Shown piece by piece: positions 1-7,005 of a stretch of DNA of 14,860 nucleotides. The position numbers and the translations under genes were made by a program. Source of the stretch: an uncultured Moraxella sp. (GTDB lineage: Bacteria > Pseudomonadota > Gammaproteobacteria > Pseudomonadales > Moraxellaceae). Each line of letters starts with the position of its first letter. The stretch's first letter is position 1. The notes below the pieces were generated by a model that saw nothing but the letters and a program-made list of their open reading frames with translations, was not told the origin of the DNA and ran no database searches. The stretch covers positions 1-14,860 of the forward strand of contig CALTTE010000049.1 of the NCBI GenBank assembly GCA_943908405.1, given 5' to 3'.

Positions 1-2
1 AG

Positions 3-56
3 GTGGTGTTATTGTAGCATAATTTTTGTACAAAAATTATGCTACAATAACACCAC
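3..56. repeat. Perfect 54-bp palindrome with 27-bp arms and no loop
   Basis: Every base from 3 to 29 pairs with its partner from 56 back to 30, and the centre is GTAC at 28-31. There is no spacer, so as DNA it could extrude as a cruciform. It ends 20 bp before the apt start codon and probably contains the apt promoter. Both arms carry the same TACAAT-type box, so it reads identically in both directions. It may be a genuine regulatory palindrome or a fold-back assembly artefact, since it lies at the very edge of the supplied sequence. Confidence 0.9.
40..48 (+). promoter_or_regulatory. Possible extended -10 promoter of apt
   Basis: TGC followed by TACAAT at 40-48 fits an extended -10 element (TGN plus a near-consensus hexamer). 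Transcription would start near 55, leaving a leader of about 20 nt before the apt ATG. No good -35 is visible. The element lies in the right arm of the palindrome, and its mirror copy is on the minus strand at 11-19. Confidence 0.3.
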
Positions 57-76
57 ATTTGGTTATACGATCCTTT

Positions 77-589
77 ATGCACGACATTCACCCTTTTTGG
101 CAAATTATTCGCACGGTGTCTGACTTTCCCAAATCAGGCGTTGATTTTTATGACATCAGCCCCTTATTTGATGGGCATATTGATGAGCTTTGCACCTCTT
201 TAATTGCCGCTATTCCTACTGATATTTATAAGCAAACAAGCCATTTGGTAGCGATAGAGTCCAGAGGATTTATTTTGGCAAGTTTGCTCGCTGCCAAAAC
301 TCACAAGCCGTTATTGCTCATCAGAAAACAAGGCAAATTACCGCCCCCTGTCCATCAACAACGCTATGAGCTTGAGTATGGTAGCGATACGCTTGAGATG
401 GCAACCAGTCCCAATCATTGCAATGTCCTGCTCGTTGATGACGTCTTGGCAACCGGTGGCACGCTCACTGCCAGTGTTAGCCTATGCCAAAAATCAGGGC
501 ATACGGTACTTGGGGCGGTGGTGTTACTGGATTTGCCAAAATTACATAAAGCAATGCCAATGCCCATTTACAAAGTGCTTGAGGCATAA
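77..589 (+). CDS. apt: Adenine phosphoribosyltransferase
   Basis: This cytoplasmic purine-salvage enzyme converts adenine plus PRPP to AMP and pyrophosphate. The 170-residue protein matches the family length. It has the N-terminal FPKSGVDFYDISPL segment (18-30), the ESRGF loop (61-65), RKQGKLP (83-89) and the PRPP-binding motif VLLVDDVLATGGT (117-129) with its paired Asp residues. The frame stays open upstream to about base 26, but that part would translate the palindrome and has no family similarity, so I start at ATG 77. No clear Shine-Dalgarno precedes this ATG; the leader may be short and start in the palindrome. The gene stands alone, and its right neighbour is convergent. Identity is secure; the exact start is less so. 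Confidence 0.9.
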   Translation: MHDIHPFWQIIRTVSDFPKSGVDFYDISPLFDGHIDELCTSLIAAIPTDIYKQTSHLVAIESRGFILASLLAAKTHKPLLLIRKQGKLPPPVHQQRYELEYGSDTLEMATSPNHCNVLLVDDVLATGGTLTASVSLCQKSGHTVLGAVVLLDLPKLHKAMPMPIYKVLEA

Positions 590-912
590 GGTTAAATTGA
601 TACTTTTATTTAAAAACGGTCGTTTATTAGATATTTAAAACACGCCCATTCATTGGATTTAAACGCTTATTTTTTGATACTGCTTTAAGCCCAAAACGGC
701 AAAATCTTAACTATTTAATGGTTAGCCAAGCTTTGCTCGTCTTATTGTTTTAAATCTTATTATTTAAGTCTTATTGTTTCAATTACCCATTAAACCAACC
801 AACACCCCATCAATCGCAAACGTTAAAAGCATTATCGTTAATGGTTTTTAGTTTAATTGGGTTGTTAATTTAATTGAGTTTTTAATTGAAGCTTGAATTA
901 TCGCCAAACCAT
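590..912. other. AT-rich convergent intergenic region with degenerate tandem repeats
   Basis: I see no credible gene between apt and the convergent MFS gene. Three imperfect copies of a unit beginning TCTTATT lie at 740-754, 755-768 and 769-783. Two 17-bp related copies built around TTAATTG lie at 851-867 and 868-884. A weak hairpin lies between these two sets. Confidence 0.6.
825..848. terminator. Possible weak bidirectional terminator between apt and the MFS gene
   Basis: The stem pairs 825-834 with 839-848: four A-T pairs, one G-G mismatch, then CATTA with TAATG, closed by a four-base loop. It has A-rich and T-rich flanks and lies in a convergent gap where both genes need to end. It is GC-poor, so this is tentative. 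Confidence 0.3.
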
Positions 913-2187
913 TTAGGTCAACTCATCAAAGGCGGTTTCTTTTAATTTAAAAAACACCGGCAACGCCATTAAAGCCACCATCGCAATCATTATCGCTGGG
1001 ATTAGCACCCAATCGGTTTTTTGCAATAAATGCTGTGCTGCATAAGGGGCAAATCCCCCAAAAATCGCCGTGGCCATTGTCGTCCCAAGTGCCAAACCAC
1101 TTAAGCGAGTTTGTGTTGAAAACTGCTCAGCGGTAGCAGATGCCCCCACCGCACTCACCGCCCCTGCCAATATCGCCAACAACAATCCACCCAAAATCGC
1201 AAAGCTTAATTGCTCGGTCAACATCAACCAAAAACAAGCCATCGGCAAAATCACCCCAAGCCCACCAAGCCCAATCAATACGGGTCGCCGCCCCAATCGA
1301 TCAGACAACACTCCAACCATTGGAGTAATCGCAATCACCGCCACCGCCATCATCGTGGACAACCAAAATGCTTGTGATTCGGCAAATTTGCCCTGACTGG
1401 TCAAAAAAATTGGCACATAAACAATACCAACATAATAAGTAATTGACCCCAATGCTGAAATCACAAAACTATTAACAATCGCTCGTTTGTGCTGATTGAT
1501 TGTTAGCAATAACGGCGATTTAACCACTGGTTTTGATTTGGTGATAAATTCGGGCGACTCATCCATCGTTTGACGAAAAAATAAAATCATCAATGCCAAC
1601 AAGCCCCCAATCACAAAAGGAATACGCCAGCCCCACCGCTCAAGCCCCCCTGTGGGTACCAATTGAACAACAATACTACACACCAACACCGCAAGCAACG
1701 CCCCAACCTCACTGCTTGCCGCTGCCAGCGACGACATCAAACCACGGCGATTATTCTTAGAGCCTTCTAATAAATACGCTACCACCCCTGTATATTCCGC
1801 CCCCACCGAAAATGCCATCAAACAACGCAACACAATCATCGCCACGCCTGCATAGCCCCATTGGTCTTGGGTGGGCAAACACGCCGTTGCCAGCATTGCT
1901 ACCGTCATCAATGCCATTGACCCCATCAGCATTCGCTTACGGCCATATTTATCGCCAATATGCCCAAATACCATCGCTCCAAGCGGTCTTAATAAATACG
2001 ATACCGCAAATCCTGCCAGCACAATCAGTAACGACTCGCTACTCTCATTAAAAAATATCCGAGACAACACCGTTGCAAAATACAAGTACAAGGTAAAATC
2101 ATACCATTCCACCACCGTAGAAAAGGTAGCAATCGCTAGCGACCGCTTAGAAACACTGTTTGATTGGGGAGATTTGGTGGGTAGCAT
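913..2187 (-). CDS. MFS transporter of the metabolite:H+ symporter (MHS) type
   Basis: This is an inner-membrane secondary transporter of 424 residues with about twelve hydrophobic segments. The N-terminal VEWYDFTLYLYFA (26-38) is characteristic of the MHS family, which includes ProP, KgtP and ShiA. The loop 2-3 signature GHIGDKYGRKR is at 75-85. Its second-half counterpart GVLSDRLGRR is at 292-301. Family members move organic acids, betaines or shikimate with protons. I cannot tell the substrate from sequence, and no metabolic gene nearby suggests one. The ATG at 2187 follows an AT-rich leader without a strong Shine-Dalgarno. A threefold 15-bp repeat lies just upstream, and the gap to prfB (268 bp) argues against co-transcription with prfB. 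Confidence 0.88.
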   Translation of the reverse strand: MLPTKSPQSNSVSKRSLAIATFSTVVEWYDFTLYLYFATVLSRIFFNESSESLLIVLAGFAVSYLLRPLGAMVFGHIGDKYGRKRMLMGSMALMTVAMLATACLPTQDQWGYAGVAMIVLRCLMAFSVGAEYTGVVAYLLEGSKNNRRGLMSSLAAASSEVGALLAVLVCSIVVQLVPTGGLERWGWRIPFVIGGLLALMILFFRQTMDESPEFITKSKPVVKSPLLLTINQHKRAIVNSFVISALGSITYYVGIVYVPIFLTSQGKFAESQAFWLSTMMAVAVIAITPMVGVLSDRLGRRPVLIGLGGLGVILPMACFWLMLTEQLSFAILGGLLLAILAGAVSAVGASATAEQFSTQTRLSGLALGTTMATAIFGGFAPYAAQHLLQKTDWVLIPAIMIAMVALMALPVFFKLKETAFDELT

Positions 2188-2203
2188 AAATCTTATTATT
2201 AAG

Positions 2204-2248
2204 TTGTTTTAATACAAATTGCTTTAGTATAAATTGTTTTGGTATAAA
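2204..2248. repeat. Three tandem 15-bp imperfect repeats upstream of the MFS gene
   Basis: The copies are 2204-2218 (TTGTTTTAATACAAA), 2219-2233 (TTGCTTTAGTATAAA) and 2234-2248 (TTGTTTTGGTATAAA), in perfect register. They end 16 bp from the MFS start codon, so they fall in its leader or promoter. The rest of the gap is AT-rich, with a weak 8-bp inverted repeat (2269-2276 with 2287-2294). Confidence 0.9.
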
Positions 2249-2394
2249 AATAGCTTGGGTTAAAAATTTTTGTTAATAAACCTTTTTTAACAAATCTTTA
2301 TTGATAAAGCGATCGTGATTTTATTGTTATTTTGTGGTTACTTTTTTAAATAAACAAACCGCTGCCAATATATTAATCAAAACAACATCGCCAG

Positions 2395-2428
2395 CCAAAT
2401 AAAATTTAAATCCAAATAAAACTTAAAT
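2395..2428. repeat. Two tandem 17-bp repeats downstream of prfB
   Basis: CCAAATAAAATTTAAAT at 2395-2411 is followed directly by a second copy at 2412-2428 with one difference. The pair lies about 30 bp beyond the prfB stop codon. I see no conventional terminator hairpin here. Confidence 0.9.
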
Positions 2429-2455
2429 CACGTCCCTACTGACACAAGCAATCAT

Positions 2456-3551
2456 TTAAAGCCCTAATTTTAGACTTGCCGCTACAAATTTATCCAAATC
2501 GCCATCAAGCACGCTTTGGGTATTTGAGGTTTCCACCCCTGTGCGTAAGTCTTTAATGCGTGAATCGTCCAGCACATAAGAGCGGATTTGATTACCCCAA
2601 CCAATATCGGATTTGCTGTCTTCTAAAGCTTGCTGTTTTTCTAGGCGAGCTTGCATTTCTCGCTCATAAAGCTTGGCTCTTAGCATTTTCATTGCCGTTT
2701 CACGGTTGGCAATTTGGCTGCGTTCATTTTGGCACGCCACAACAACGCCGGTTGGCTCGTGAGTAATACGCACCGCAGAATCGGTGGTATTGACGTGTTG
2801 CCCACCCGCCCCACTTGAGCGGTAAGTATCAATGCGTAAATCGGCTGGATTGATGTTAATCTCAATGCTATCATCAATTTCAGGCGATACAAATACAGCA
2901 GCAAACGATGTATGGCGACCGTTATTGCTATCAAAAGGGGATTTTCTTACCAAACGATGTACGCCAATTTCTGTACGCAACCAGCCAAAAGCATACTCAC
3001 CTTGCACCTGCACGCTCGCCGATTTAATCCCTGCCACGCCCCCTGCCGACAGCTCAACGATTTGGGCATTAAAGCCCTTATTCTCACAAAAACGCAAATA
3101 CATTCTTAATAACATTTCCGCCCAGTCTTGAGCTTCTGTGCCGCCTGAACCTGACTGAATCTCCAAGTAGCAATGATTGGTATCCATCTCACCACTAAAC
3201 ATTCGCTCAAATTCTAGCTTTTCAACCGCTACCTCAAGCTTTGACAACATCGCATCAAGCTCTAAAAGTTCGCTTTCATCGTCGGTCTCTATCGCCAATT
3301 CAAGCAACACATCAGCATCTGATAAGGCATTACCAAGCTCAATTAGGGTATCAATAACCCCATCTAATTGGGCTTTTTCTTTACTCACTTTGGTAGCATA
3401 GCTGGGGTTATCCCAAAGGCTTGGGTTTTCAAGCTCCAAATTTAACTCTTCTAACCGTTCTGATTTGCCATCAAAGTCAAAGATACCCCCGTAATGCTTG
3501 GGTTCTTGCCGACAAATCGCTGATTTTTTCTACATACGCATTGGTTTCCAT
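2456..3551 (-). CDS. prfB: Peptide chain release factor 2, expressed by programmed +1 frameshift
   Basis: RF2 recognises UGA and UAA in the ribosomal A site and triggers peptide release. The gene is split between two frames. A 24-codon first frame from ATG 3551 (METNAYVEKISDLSARTQAL, then RGYL) ends at an in-frame TGA (3479-3477). Skipping one base continues as DFDGKSERLEELN and on to the stop at 2456, for a total of 364 residues; E. coli RF2 has 365. The anticodon-like SPF is at 204-206 and the catalytic GGQ at 249-251, one residue from the E. coli positions. Expression should be autoregulated: low RF2 makes the ribosome pause at UGA and shift. Another ATG lies immediately upstream (3554). 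The leader has AAGAG as a modest Shine-Dalgarno. A reading that starts only in the second frame would miss the N-terminus. Confidence 0.95.
3476..3491 (-). promoter_or_regulatory. Programmed +1 frameshift site of prfB
   Basis: On the minus strand the bases read CGGGGGTATCTTTGAC. This is the classical RF2 recoding signal: an internal Shine-Dalgarno-like G run, a short spacer, the slippery CUU codon, then UGA followed by C. The frames on both sides encode conserved RF2 sequence, so the shift is needed for a functional product. Confidence 0.95.
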
Positions 3552-3651
3552 CATCACACTCTTTTTGGTTATTAGGTTTGGTTTTTGGGTTTGATAAAAG
3601 CCCATCTTTATTTACTTTGTTTTTATGCTTATTCTGTTTAATGGCAAACAA

Positions 3652-4680
3652 TCACGTTATTGAATTGCTCGCTGAACTGTTTTGTCGCTCTTTGATGGCA
3701 TCAAGCACAAGCTCGCTGGCACTTTCTAAATGCAAACTGCGTTGTGGAAATGGAATAGATATATTATGCTCATCAAAGCTGTATTTGATACTTTCTAACA
3801 AATCACATTGCACCGCAAACCAGTCATCATTGTCCGTCCAAACATATAACGTCAAATCCACCGCATTATCGCCAAGGGCGGTTACTCGCACCAAAGGGGC
3901 GGGCTCTTTTAATACTTTGGCGTGGGCTGATGCCTGCTCTAACATTAGCTGTCTTGCCTGCTTAATATCGCATTCATAACCAATACCAACCACCACTGGC
4001 ACTCGCCGTTTGGGCAAGGCAGAATAATTCACCGTGGCACTGGTCATAATATCGCCATTGGGAAGGGTGATTTCATCGTTATTGGGGGTACGAATACGAG
4101 TATTAACAAGCGTAATGTCGGTAATTGTGCCTGTGTGTCCACTAATCTCCACATAATCGCCACGGCTAAATGGACGAAAAATAACAATCATCACCCCAGC
4201 TGCCAAATTACCCAACTGGTCTTTGAGTGCCATACCGATGGCAACCGCCGCTGCCCCCAAAATCGCCACAAACGAGTTGGTATTCACCCCAAGTTTGTTT
4301 AGGGCAGCCAGCGTTACCGCAACCAACATCAAGCCATACAGCACATTACTCAAAAAGTTGGCGGCAGTGGGGTCTACTTTGCCACGCTCCATTATACGGC
4401 GGGCGACTTTAACAATCCGCTTGCCAACCCATTTGCCCACAAAGAAAATCAAAAACGCCAGCACAAGCCTAACTGACCAATCAATAGAAATGGCAGTTAA
4501 AGCATCAATATCCACAGGGATACCCAAAAATTGCAAGGCGGTATTGGTACCCGTTTCTAGTTTTTCGCCTGTATTTTGTACCACTTCTTTGACCACGTCG
4601 CCTGCTTGGCTTGTAGTATCGGCAGCCGACTCGCCAAGGTTTTGCACTTTTTGCTTGGCTGTGCTTAAATTATTTGCCAT
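3652..4680 (-). CDS. mscS: Small-conductance mechanosensitive channel, MscS family
   Basis: This inner-membrane channel opens under membrane tension to release solutes during hypo-osmotic shock. It has 342 residues, against 286 in E. coli MscS. Residues 1-60 are a hydrophilic, Ala/Thr/Glu/Lys-rich helix-prone extension not present in the E. coli protein. TM1 is about 66-90 and TM2 about 108-130. The Gly/Ala-rich pore helix TM3 is about 137-170 (ILGAAAVAIGMALKDQLGNL). It is followed by FRPFSRGDYVEI and the cytoplasmic beta domain with LPNGDI, then the C-terminal alpha/beta domain ending near PFPQRSL. ATG 4680 is supported by a G6 run four bases upstream. The gene ends 100 bp before prfB and may be transcribed with it. 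The family call is firm. Confidence 0.93.
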   Translation of the reverse strand: MANNLSTAKQKVQNLGESAADTTSQAGDVVKEVVQNTGEKLETGTNTALQFLGIPVDIDALTAISIDWSVRLVLAFLIFFVGKWVGKRIVKVARRIMERGKVDPTAANFLSNVLYGLMLVAVTLAALNKLGVNTNSFVAILGAAAVAIGMALKDQLGNLAAGVMIVIFRPFSRGDYVEISGHTGTITDITLVNTRIRTPNNDEITLPNGDIMTSATVNYSALPKRRVPVVVGIGYECDIKQARQLMLEQASAHAKVLKEPAPLVRVTALGDNAVDLTLYVWTDNDDWFAVQCDLLESIKYSFDEHNISIPFPQRSLHLESASELVLDAIKERQNSSASNSIT

Positions 4681-4697
4681 AACACCCCCCTTTTTTT

Positions 4698-4745
4698 AAC
4701 CTATCGGCTTTTAAACCTATCAGCTTTTCAAACCATCGGCATTTA
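4698..4745. repeat. Three tandem 16-bp repeats in the mscS leader
   Basis: The copies are 4698-4713 (AACCTATCGGCTTTTA), 4714-4729 (AACCTATCAGCTTTTC) and a more divergent third copy ending at 4745. On the coding strand they run directly into an A7 and then a G6 tract that serves as the mscS ribosome binding site. The rest of the gap, up to 4845, holds nothing else I can identify. Confidence 0.85.
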
Positions 4746-4845
4746 AGCCCAAATTCATTGATATCTTGATGACATTGATAAGTTAAATTCTATTTGTCTT
4801 AAGTACAACCTTGCGTCAATCAAATTTTGTACCAATCATCGCAAG

Positions 4846-5721
4846 CTAATAGTTTACCTCAAGCGTATTGCCATAACGCCACGTTCTTACCACTCGCAAT
4901 TCATTTAAATCGCCCATTGTCTTATCAAATTTACCATAGGGGGCAGATTGTCGCACCGATTGCTTGGCCGCTTCGTCCAAAATCACCGACCCTGACGACT
5001 CAAGCAATGTAATGGCTTTGACCTTACCATCGCTGGCAATAATTACCATCAAGCGCACATCGCCGGTAATGTTTTGGCTACGGGCTTGTTCTGGATAATA
5101 TTGGTTGGCAATACGCTCAACGTGATTGCGAAAATTCTCCAAATAAGTTGATGCCTTGCCGTGGGTGGTGGCATTACTGTCCACCGTTTGGACTTTGGTT
5201 TTTGAGGCAAAGACTTGTTGTTTTTGTGATAATTGAGCCTCTAGGGTTTGAATTTTTTTACGAATACGTTCTTCTTGGGCTTGTATATCATCTTGGGTTT
5301 TTTCGCTTTTATTGTCGCGTTTGCTGTTGGTGTGCCGAATAGACAGCGTGGTACGCAAATAGCTTTGTTGATAAGCCTGCTGACGCACTTGTTTTTGTAG
5401 ATTGATGACATCTTGGGTATCCTCAATGCTATCGCTCACATCAGGGCTAATATCAGGACTTTCAAGGCGTAATTGCTGGCGTACCTGACCGCTGCCCTCT
5501 TGGCTGGCATTGGCAATAAATCTGGCATTTTCGTTAGGGTCTAAATTATCGCTCATTGCCCGAGCTACGTCCATTGCCAGCTCACTTGGGGCTTTGCCTT
5601 CGGTAAAGCTAATGCCAAAAATCAAAAAAACGTGCAAGCCAACCGCAATCGCTATTGCAATCGGCAAGCTGGTGTCTCGTTTTGGCACAGTAGAGGAAAG
5701 ATGATAATTTAAATCGGTGGC
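4846..5721 (-). CDS. TonB-family energy transducer lacking a proline-rich spacer
   Basis: The 291-residue protein has one N-terminal transmembrane segment (about 19-39, LPIAIAIAVGLHVFLIF). A long acidic and Gln-rich periplasmic region follows, with a probable coiled coil at 141-171. The C-terminal TonB domain spans about 202-291 (YLENFRNHVERIANQYYPEQ, later GDVRLMVIIASDGKV and SAPYG). It should carry proton-motive energy to outer-membrane partners. Classical TonB crosses the periplasm with a Pro-rich stretch; none is seen here. The C-terminal domain resembles the pseudomonad TonB group that includes P. aeruginosa TonB3, which has been linked to twitching motility; that link is by recall and inference. 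No exbB or exbD is nearby. An ATG five codons upstream (5736) is also possible; neither start has a clear Shine-Dalgarno. Confidence 0.82.
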   Translation of the reverse strand, partial: ATDLNYHLSSTVPKRDTSLPIAIAIAVGLHVFLIFGISFTEGKAPSELAMDVARAMSDNLDPNENARFIANASQEGSGQVRQQLRLESPDISPDVSDSIEDTQDVINLQKQVRQQAYQQSYLRTTLSIRHTNSKRDNKSEKTQDDIQAQEERIRKKIQTLEAQLSQKQQVFASKTKVQTVDSNATTHGKASTYLENFRNHVERIANQYYPEQARSQNITGDVRLMVIIASDGKVKAITLLESSGSVILDEAAKQSVRQSAPYGKFDKTMGDLNELRVVRTWRYGNTLEVNY

Positions 5722-5787
5722 CATACACTCATACACTGATTGCCGATATTTTCATTTGGCACATAGCCATCACCGCAAACTCCTTAA

Positions 5788-5832
5788 CTTACAACTCAAA
5801 CATTTACAACCCAAAAATTTTCAACCCAAATT
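5788..5832. repeat. Three tandem 15-bp repeats upstream of the tonB-like gene
   Basis: The copies are 5788-5802 (CTTACAACTCAAACA), 5803-5817 (TTTACAACCCAAAAA) and 5818-5832 (TTTTCAACCCAAATT). They would be transcribed in the leader of the tonB-like gene if the TATAAT box at 5901-5906 is its promoter. Confidence 0.85.
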
Positions 5833-5900
5833 TGCCATATAGCAATATCACAACACCTAAAACTAAAATTTACATTAGCCAAATAACATAAAACACTTGT

Positions 5901-5906
5901 ATTATA
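5901..5906 (-). promoter_or_regulatory. Candidate -10 box for the tonB-like gene
   Basis: The minus strand reads a consensus TATAAT here. The -35 position has only a poor match. The leader to the tonB-like start would be about 160-175 nt. I see no convincing Fur box, although many tonB genes are Fur-regulated. Confidence 0.35.
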
Positions 5907-5914
5907 GCGGATTT

Positions 5915-5956
5915 TAGCTTGGCTTTGTTGGCTTAGCTTTGCTAGTTTAGCCTTAA
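5915..5956. repeat. Three degenerate tandem 14-bp repeats between fpr and the tonB-like gene
   Basis: The copies are 5915-5928 (TAGCTTGGCTTTGT), 5929-5942 (TGGCTTAGCTTTGC) and 5943-5956 (TAGTTTAGCCTTAA). They lie just upstream of the candidate -10 box and downstream of the fpr stop codon. Confidence 0.7.
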
Positions 5957-6018
5957 TAACATACACCCAAACCATTATCTCAAGCTAAGTTTGATAACAA
6001 ACCCTTTAACCCACAAAA

Positions 6019-6792
6019 TCAGCCCACAAATGCTCGCTCCACCACATAATCGGCAGGCTCGCCCATACGTGGCGATACAGTAAGCCCAAAATCATCTAAA
6101 ATCGCCGAGGTGTCGGCATTCATCGCCATACTGCCACAAATCATCACCCGATCATCGGCTTGGTTAATGGGTGGTAAACCAATGTCATCAAATAATTTGC
6201 CTGATTTTAACAGGTCGGTAATTCGTCCTGTATGTTTAAAATTTTCACGCGTTACCGTTGGGTAATAGATGAATTTTTCTTTGACCCACGCCCCAAAAAT
6301 TTCATCGTTGGGCAAGGTTGTTTCAAACAGCTCACGATAAGACAAATCCGCCACCTTACGCACCCCGTGCACCAAAATCACCTTATCAAAACGTTCATAA
6401 ACTTCAGGGTCTCGGCACAATGCCAAAAATGGAGCAAGCCCTGTACCCGTTGCTAGCATATACAAATGCTTGCCTGCCACCAAATCATCAAGCACCAATG
6501 TCCCTGTGGGTTTTTTACTAACGAGCAATTCATCGCCTACTTGGATATGTTGTAGCCGTGAGGTCAAAGGCCCATTTGGCACTTTAATGGAATAAAATTC
6601 AAGCTCTTCGGCATAATTGGGACTGGCGATAGAATAGGCACGCACCAAAGGCTTACCGTCCACTTCAAGCCCAATCATCGCAAATTCACCATTACGAAAA
6701 CGCAAGCCATCATCTCTTGTGGTCTTGATGGTAAATAAGCCATCATTCCAATGATGAACGTAAGTTACGGTTTCTGTTCTAAATTTTGACAT
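6019..6792 (-). CDS. fpr: Ferredoxin/flavodoxin--NADP+ reductase
   Basis: This cytoplasmic FAD enzyme exchanges electrons between NADPH and ferredoxin or flavodoxin, supporting redox balance and iron-sulfur and oxidative-stress metabolism. The 257 residues match the bacterial Fpr family. The FAD-binding RAYSIAS is at 51-57, the NADP-binding loop ATGTGLAPF at 114-122, and a further nucleotide-site segment CGSMAMN lies near the end. The protein ends in YVVERAFVG, like the Azotobacter/Pseudomonas subclass rather than the E. coli type. ATG 6792 has an AAGGA ribosome binding site 8 bp upstream. The gene is transcribed away from trmO, and the shared promoter region carries two repeat arrays. In pseudomonads fpr is redox-inducible; whether that holds here is unknown. 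Confidence 0.93.
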   Translation of the reverse strand: MSKFRTETVTYVHHWNDGLFTIKTTRDDGLRFRNGEFAMIGLEVDGKPLVRAYSIASPNYAEELEFYSIKVPNGPLTSRLQHIQVGDELLVSKKPTGTLVLDDLVAGKHLYMLATGTGLAPFLALCRDPEVYERFDKVILVHGVRKVADLSYRELFETTLPNDEIFGAWVKEKFIYYPTVTRENFKHTGRITDLLKSGKLFDDIGLPPINQADDRVMICGSMAMNADTSAILDDFGLTVSPRMGEPADYVVERAFVG

Positions 6793-6820
6793 TGCGTTTC
6801 CTTAAAATGCGTATGATTTA

Positions 6821-6850
6821 ATGCAAATAAATGCAACTTGATGCAATTTA
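6821..6850. repeat. Three direct 10-bp repeats (ATGCAA) upstream of fpr
   Basis: ATGCAA recurs at 6821, 6831 and 6841 in an exact 10-bp register (TTGCAT on the fpr strand). Roughly one helical turn separates the copies, so they face the same side of the DNA. The array lies about 30-60 bp before the fpr start, where a regulator or RNA polymerase would bind. Confidence 0.85.
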
Positions 6851-6897
6851 CATATACCATTCATTTACATATACCATTCATTTACATATACCATTGA
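6847..6897. repeat. Three tandem 17-bp repeats in the fpr-trmO divergent promoter region
   Basis: TTTACATATACCATTCA occurs at 6847-6863 and 6864-6880 with no differences, and at 6881-6897 with one. The array adjoins the 10-bp repeats and overlaps the putative -35 of trmO. Each unit carries a GTATAT core that could resemble a -10 box on the fpr strand. Confidence 0.95.
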
Positions 6898-6923
6898 ATT
6901 ATACTGCCATTGAACGGTATAAT
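6894..6923 (+). promoter_or_regulatory. Candidate trmO promoter
   Basis: TTGAAT at 6894-6899 and consensus TATAAT at 6918-6923 are separated by 18 bp. Transcription would start near 6930, giving a leader of about 75 nt to the TTG start at 7006. It also rules out a translation start near 6910, where the frame first opens. Confidence 0.55.
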
Positions 6924-7005
6924 AAAAGCGATAGCAACGCTTTTGGCTTGGTGTTTTATTGATCACTGCATTACTTTTTGTATTTTACCACAAAGGAGCT
7001 TGTTT

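Noticed and set aside
26..76. An N-terminal extension of apt starting at ATG 26
   Set aside because: It would translate half of the palindrome, has no family similarity and no ribosome binding site; the conserved protein begins at ATG 77.
3451..3651. A 66-residue minus-strand frame between mscS and prfB
   Set aside because: It overlaps the N-terminal part of prfB in the third, unused frame. The real upstream frame begins at 3551 and joins by frameshift.
5737..6018. A Fur box controlling the tonB-like gene
   Set aside because: I looked for a GATAATGATAATCATTATC-like site and found only scattered partial matches no better than AT-rich background.
6847..6897. The 17-bp array as a CRISPR
   Set aside because: The copies are directly adjacent with no spacers, only three are present, and there are no cas genes.
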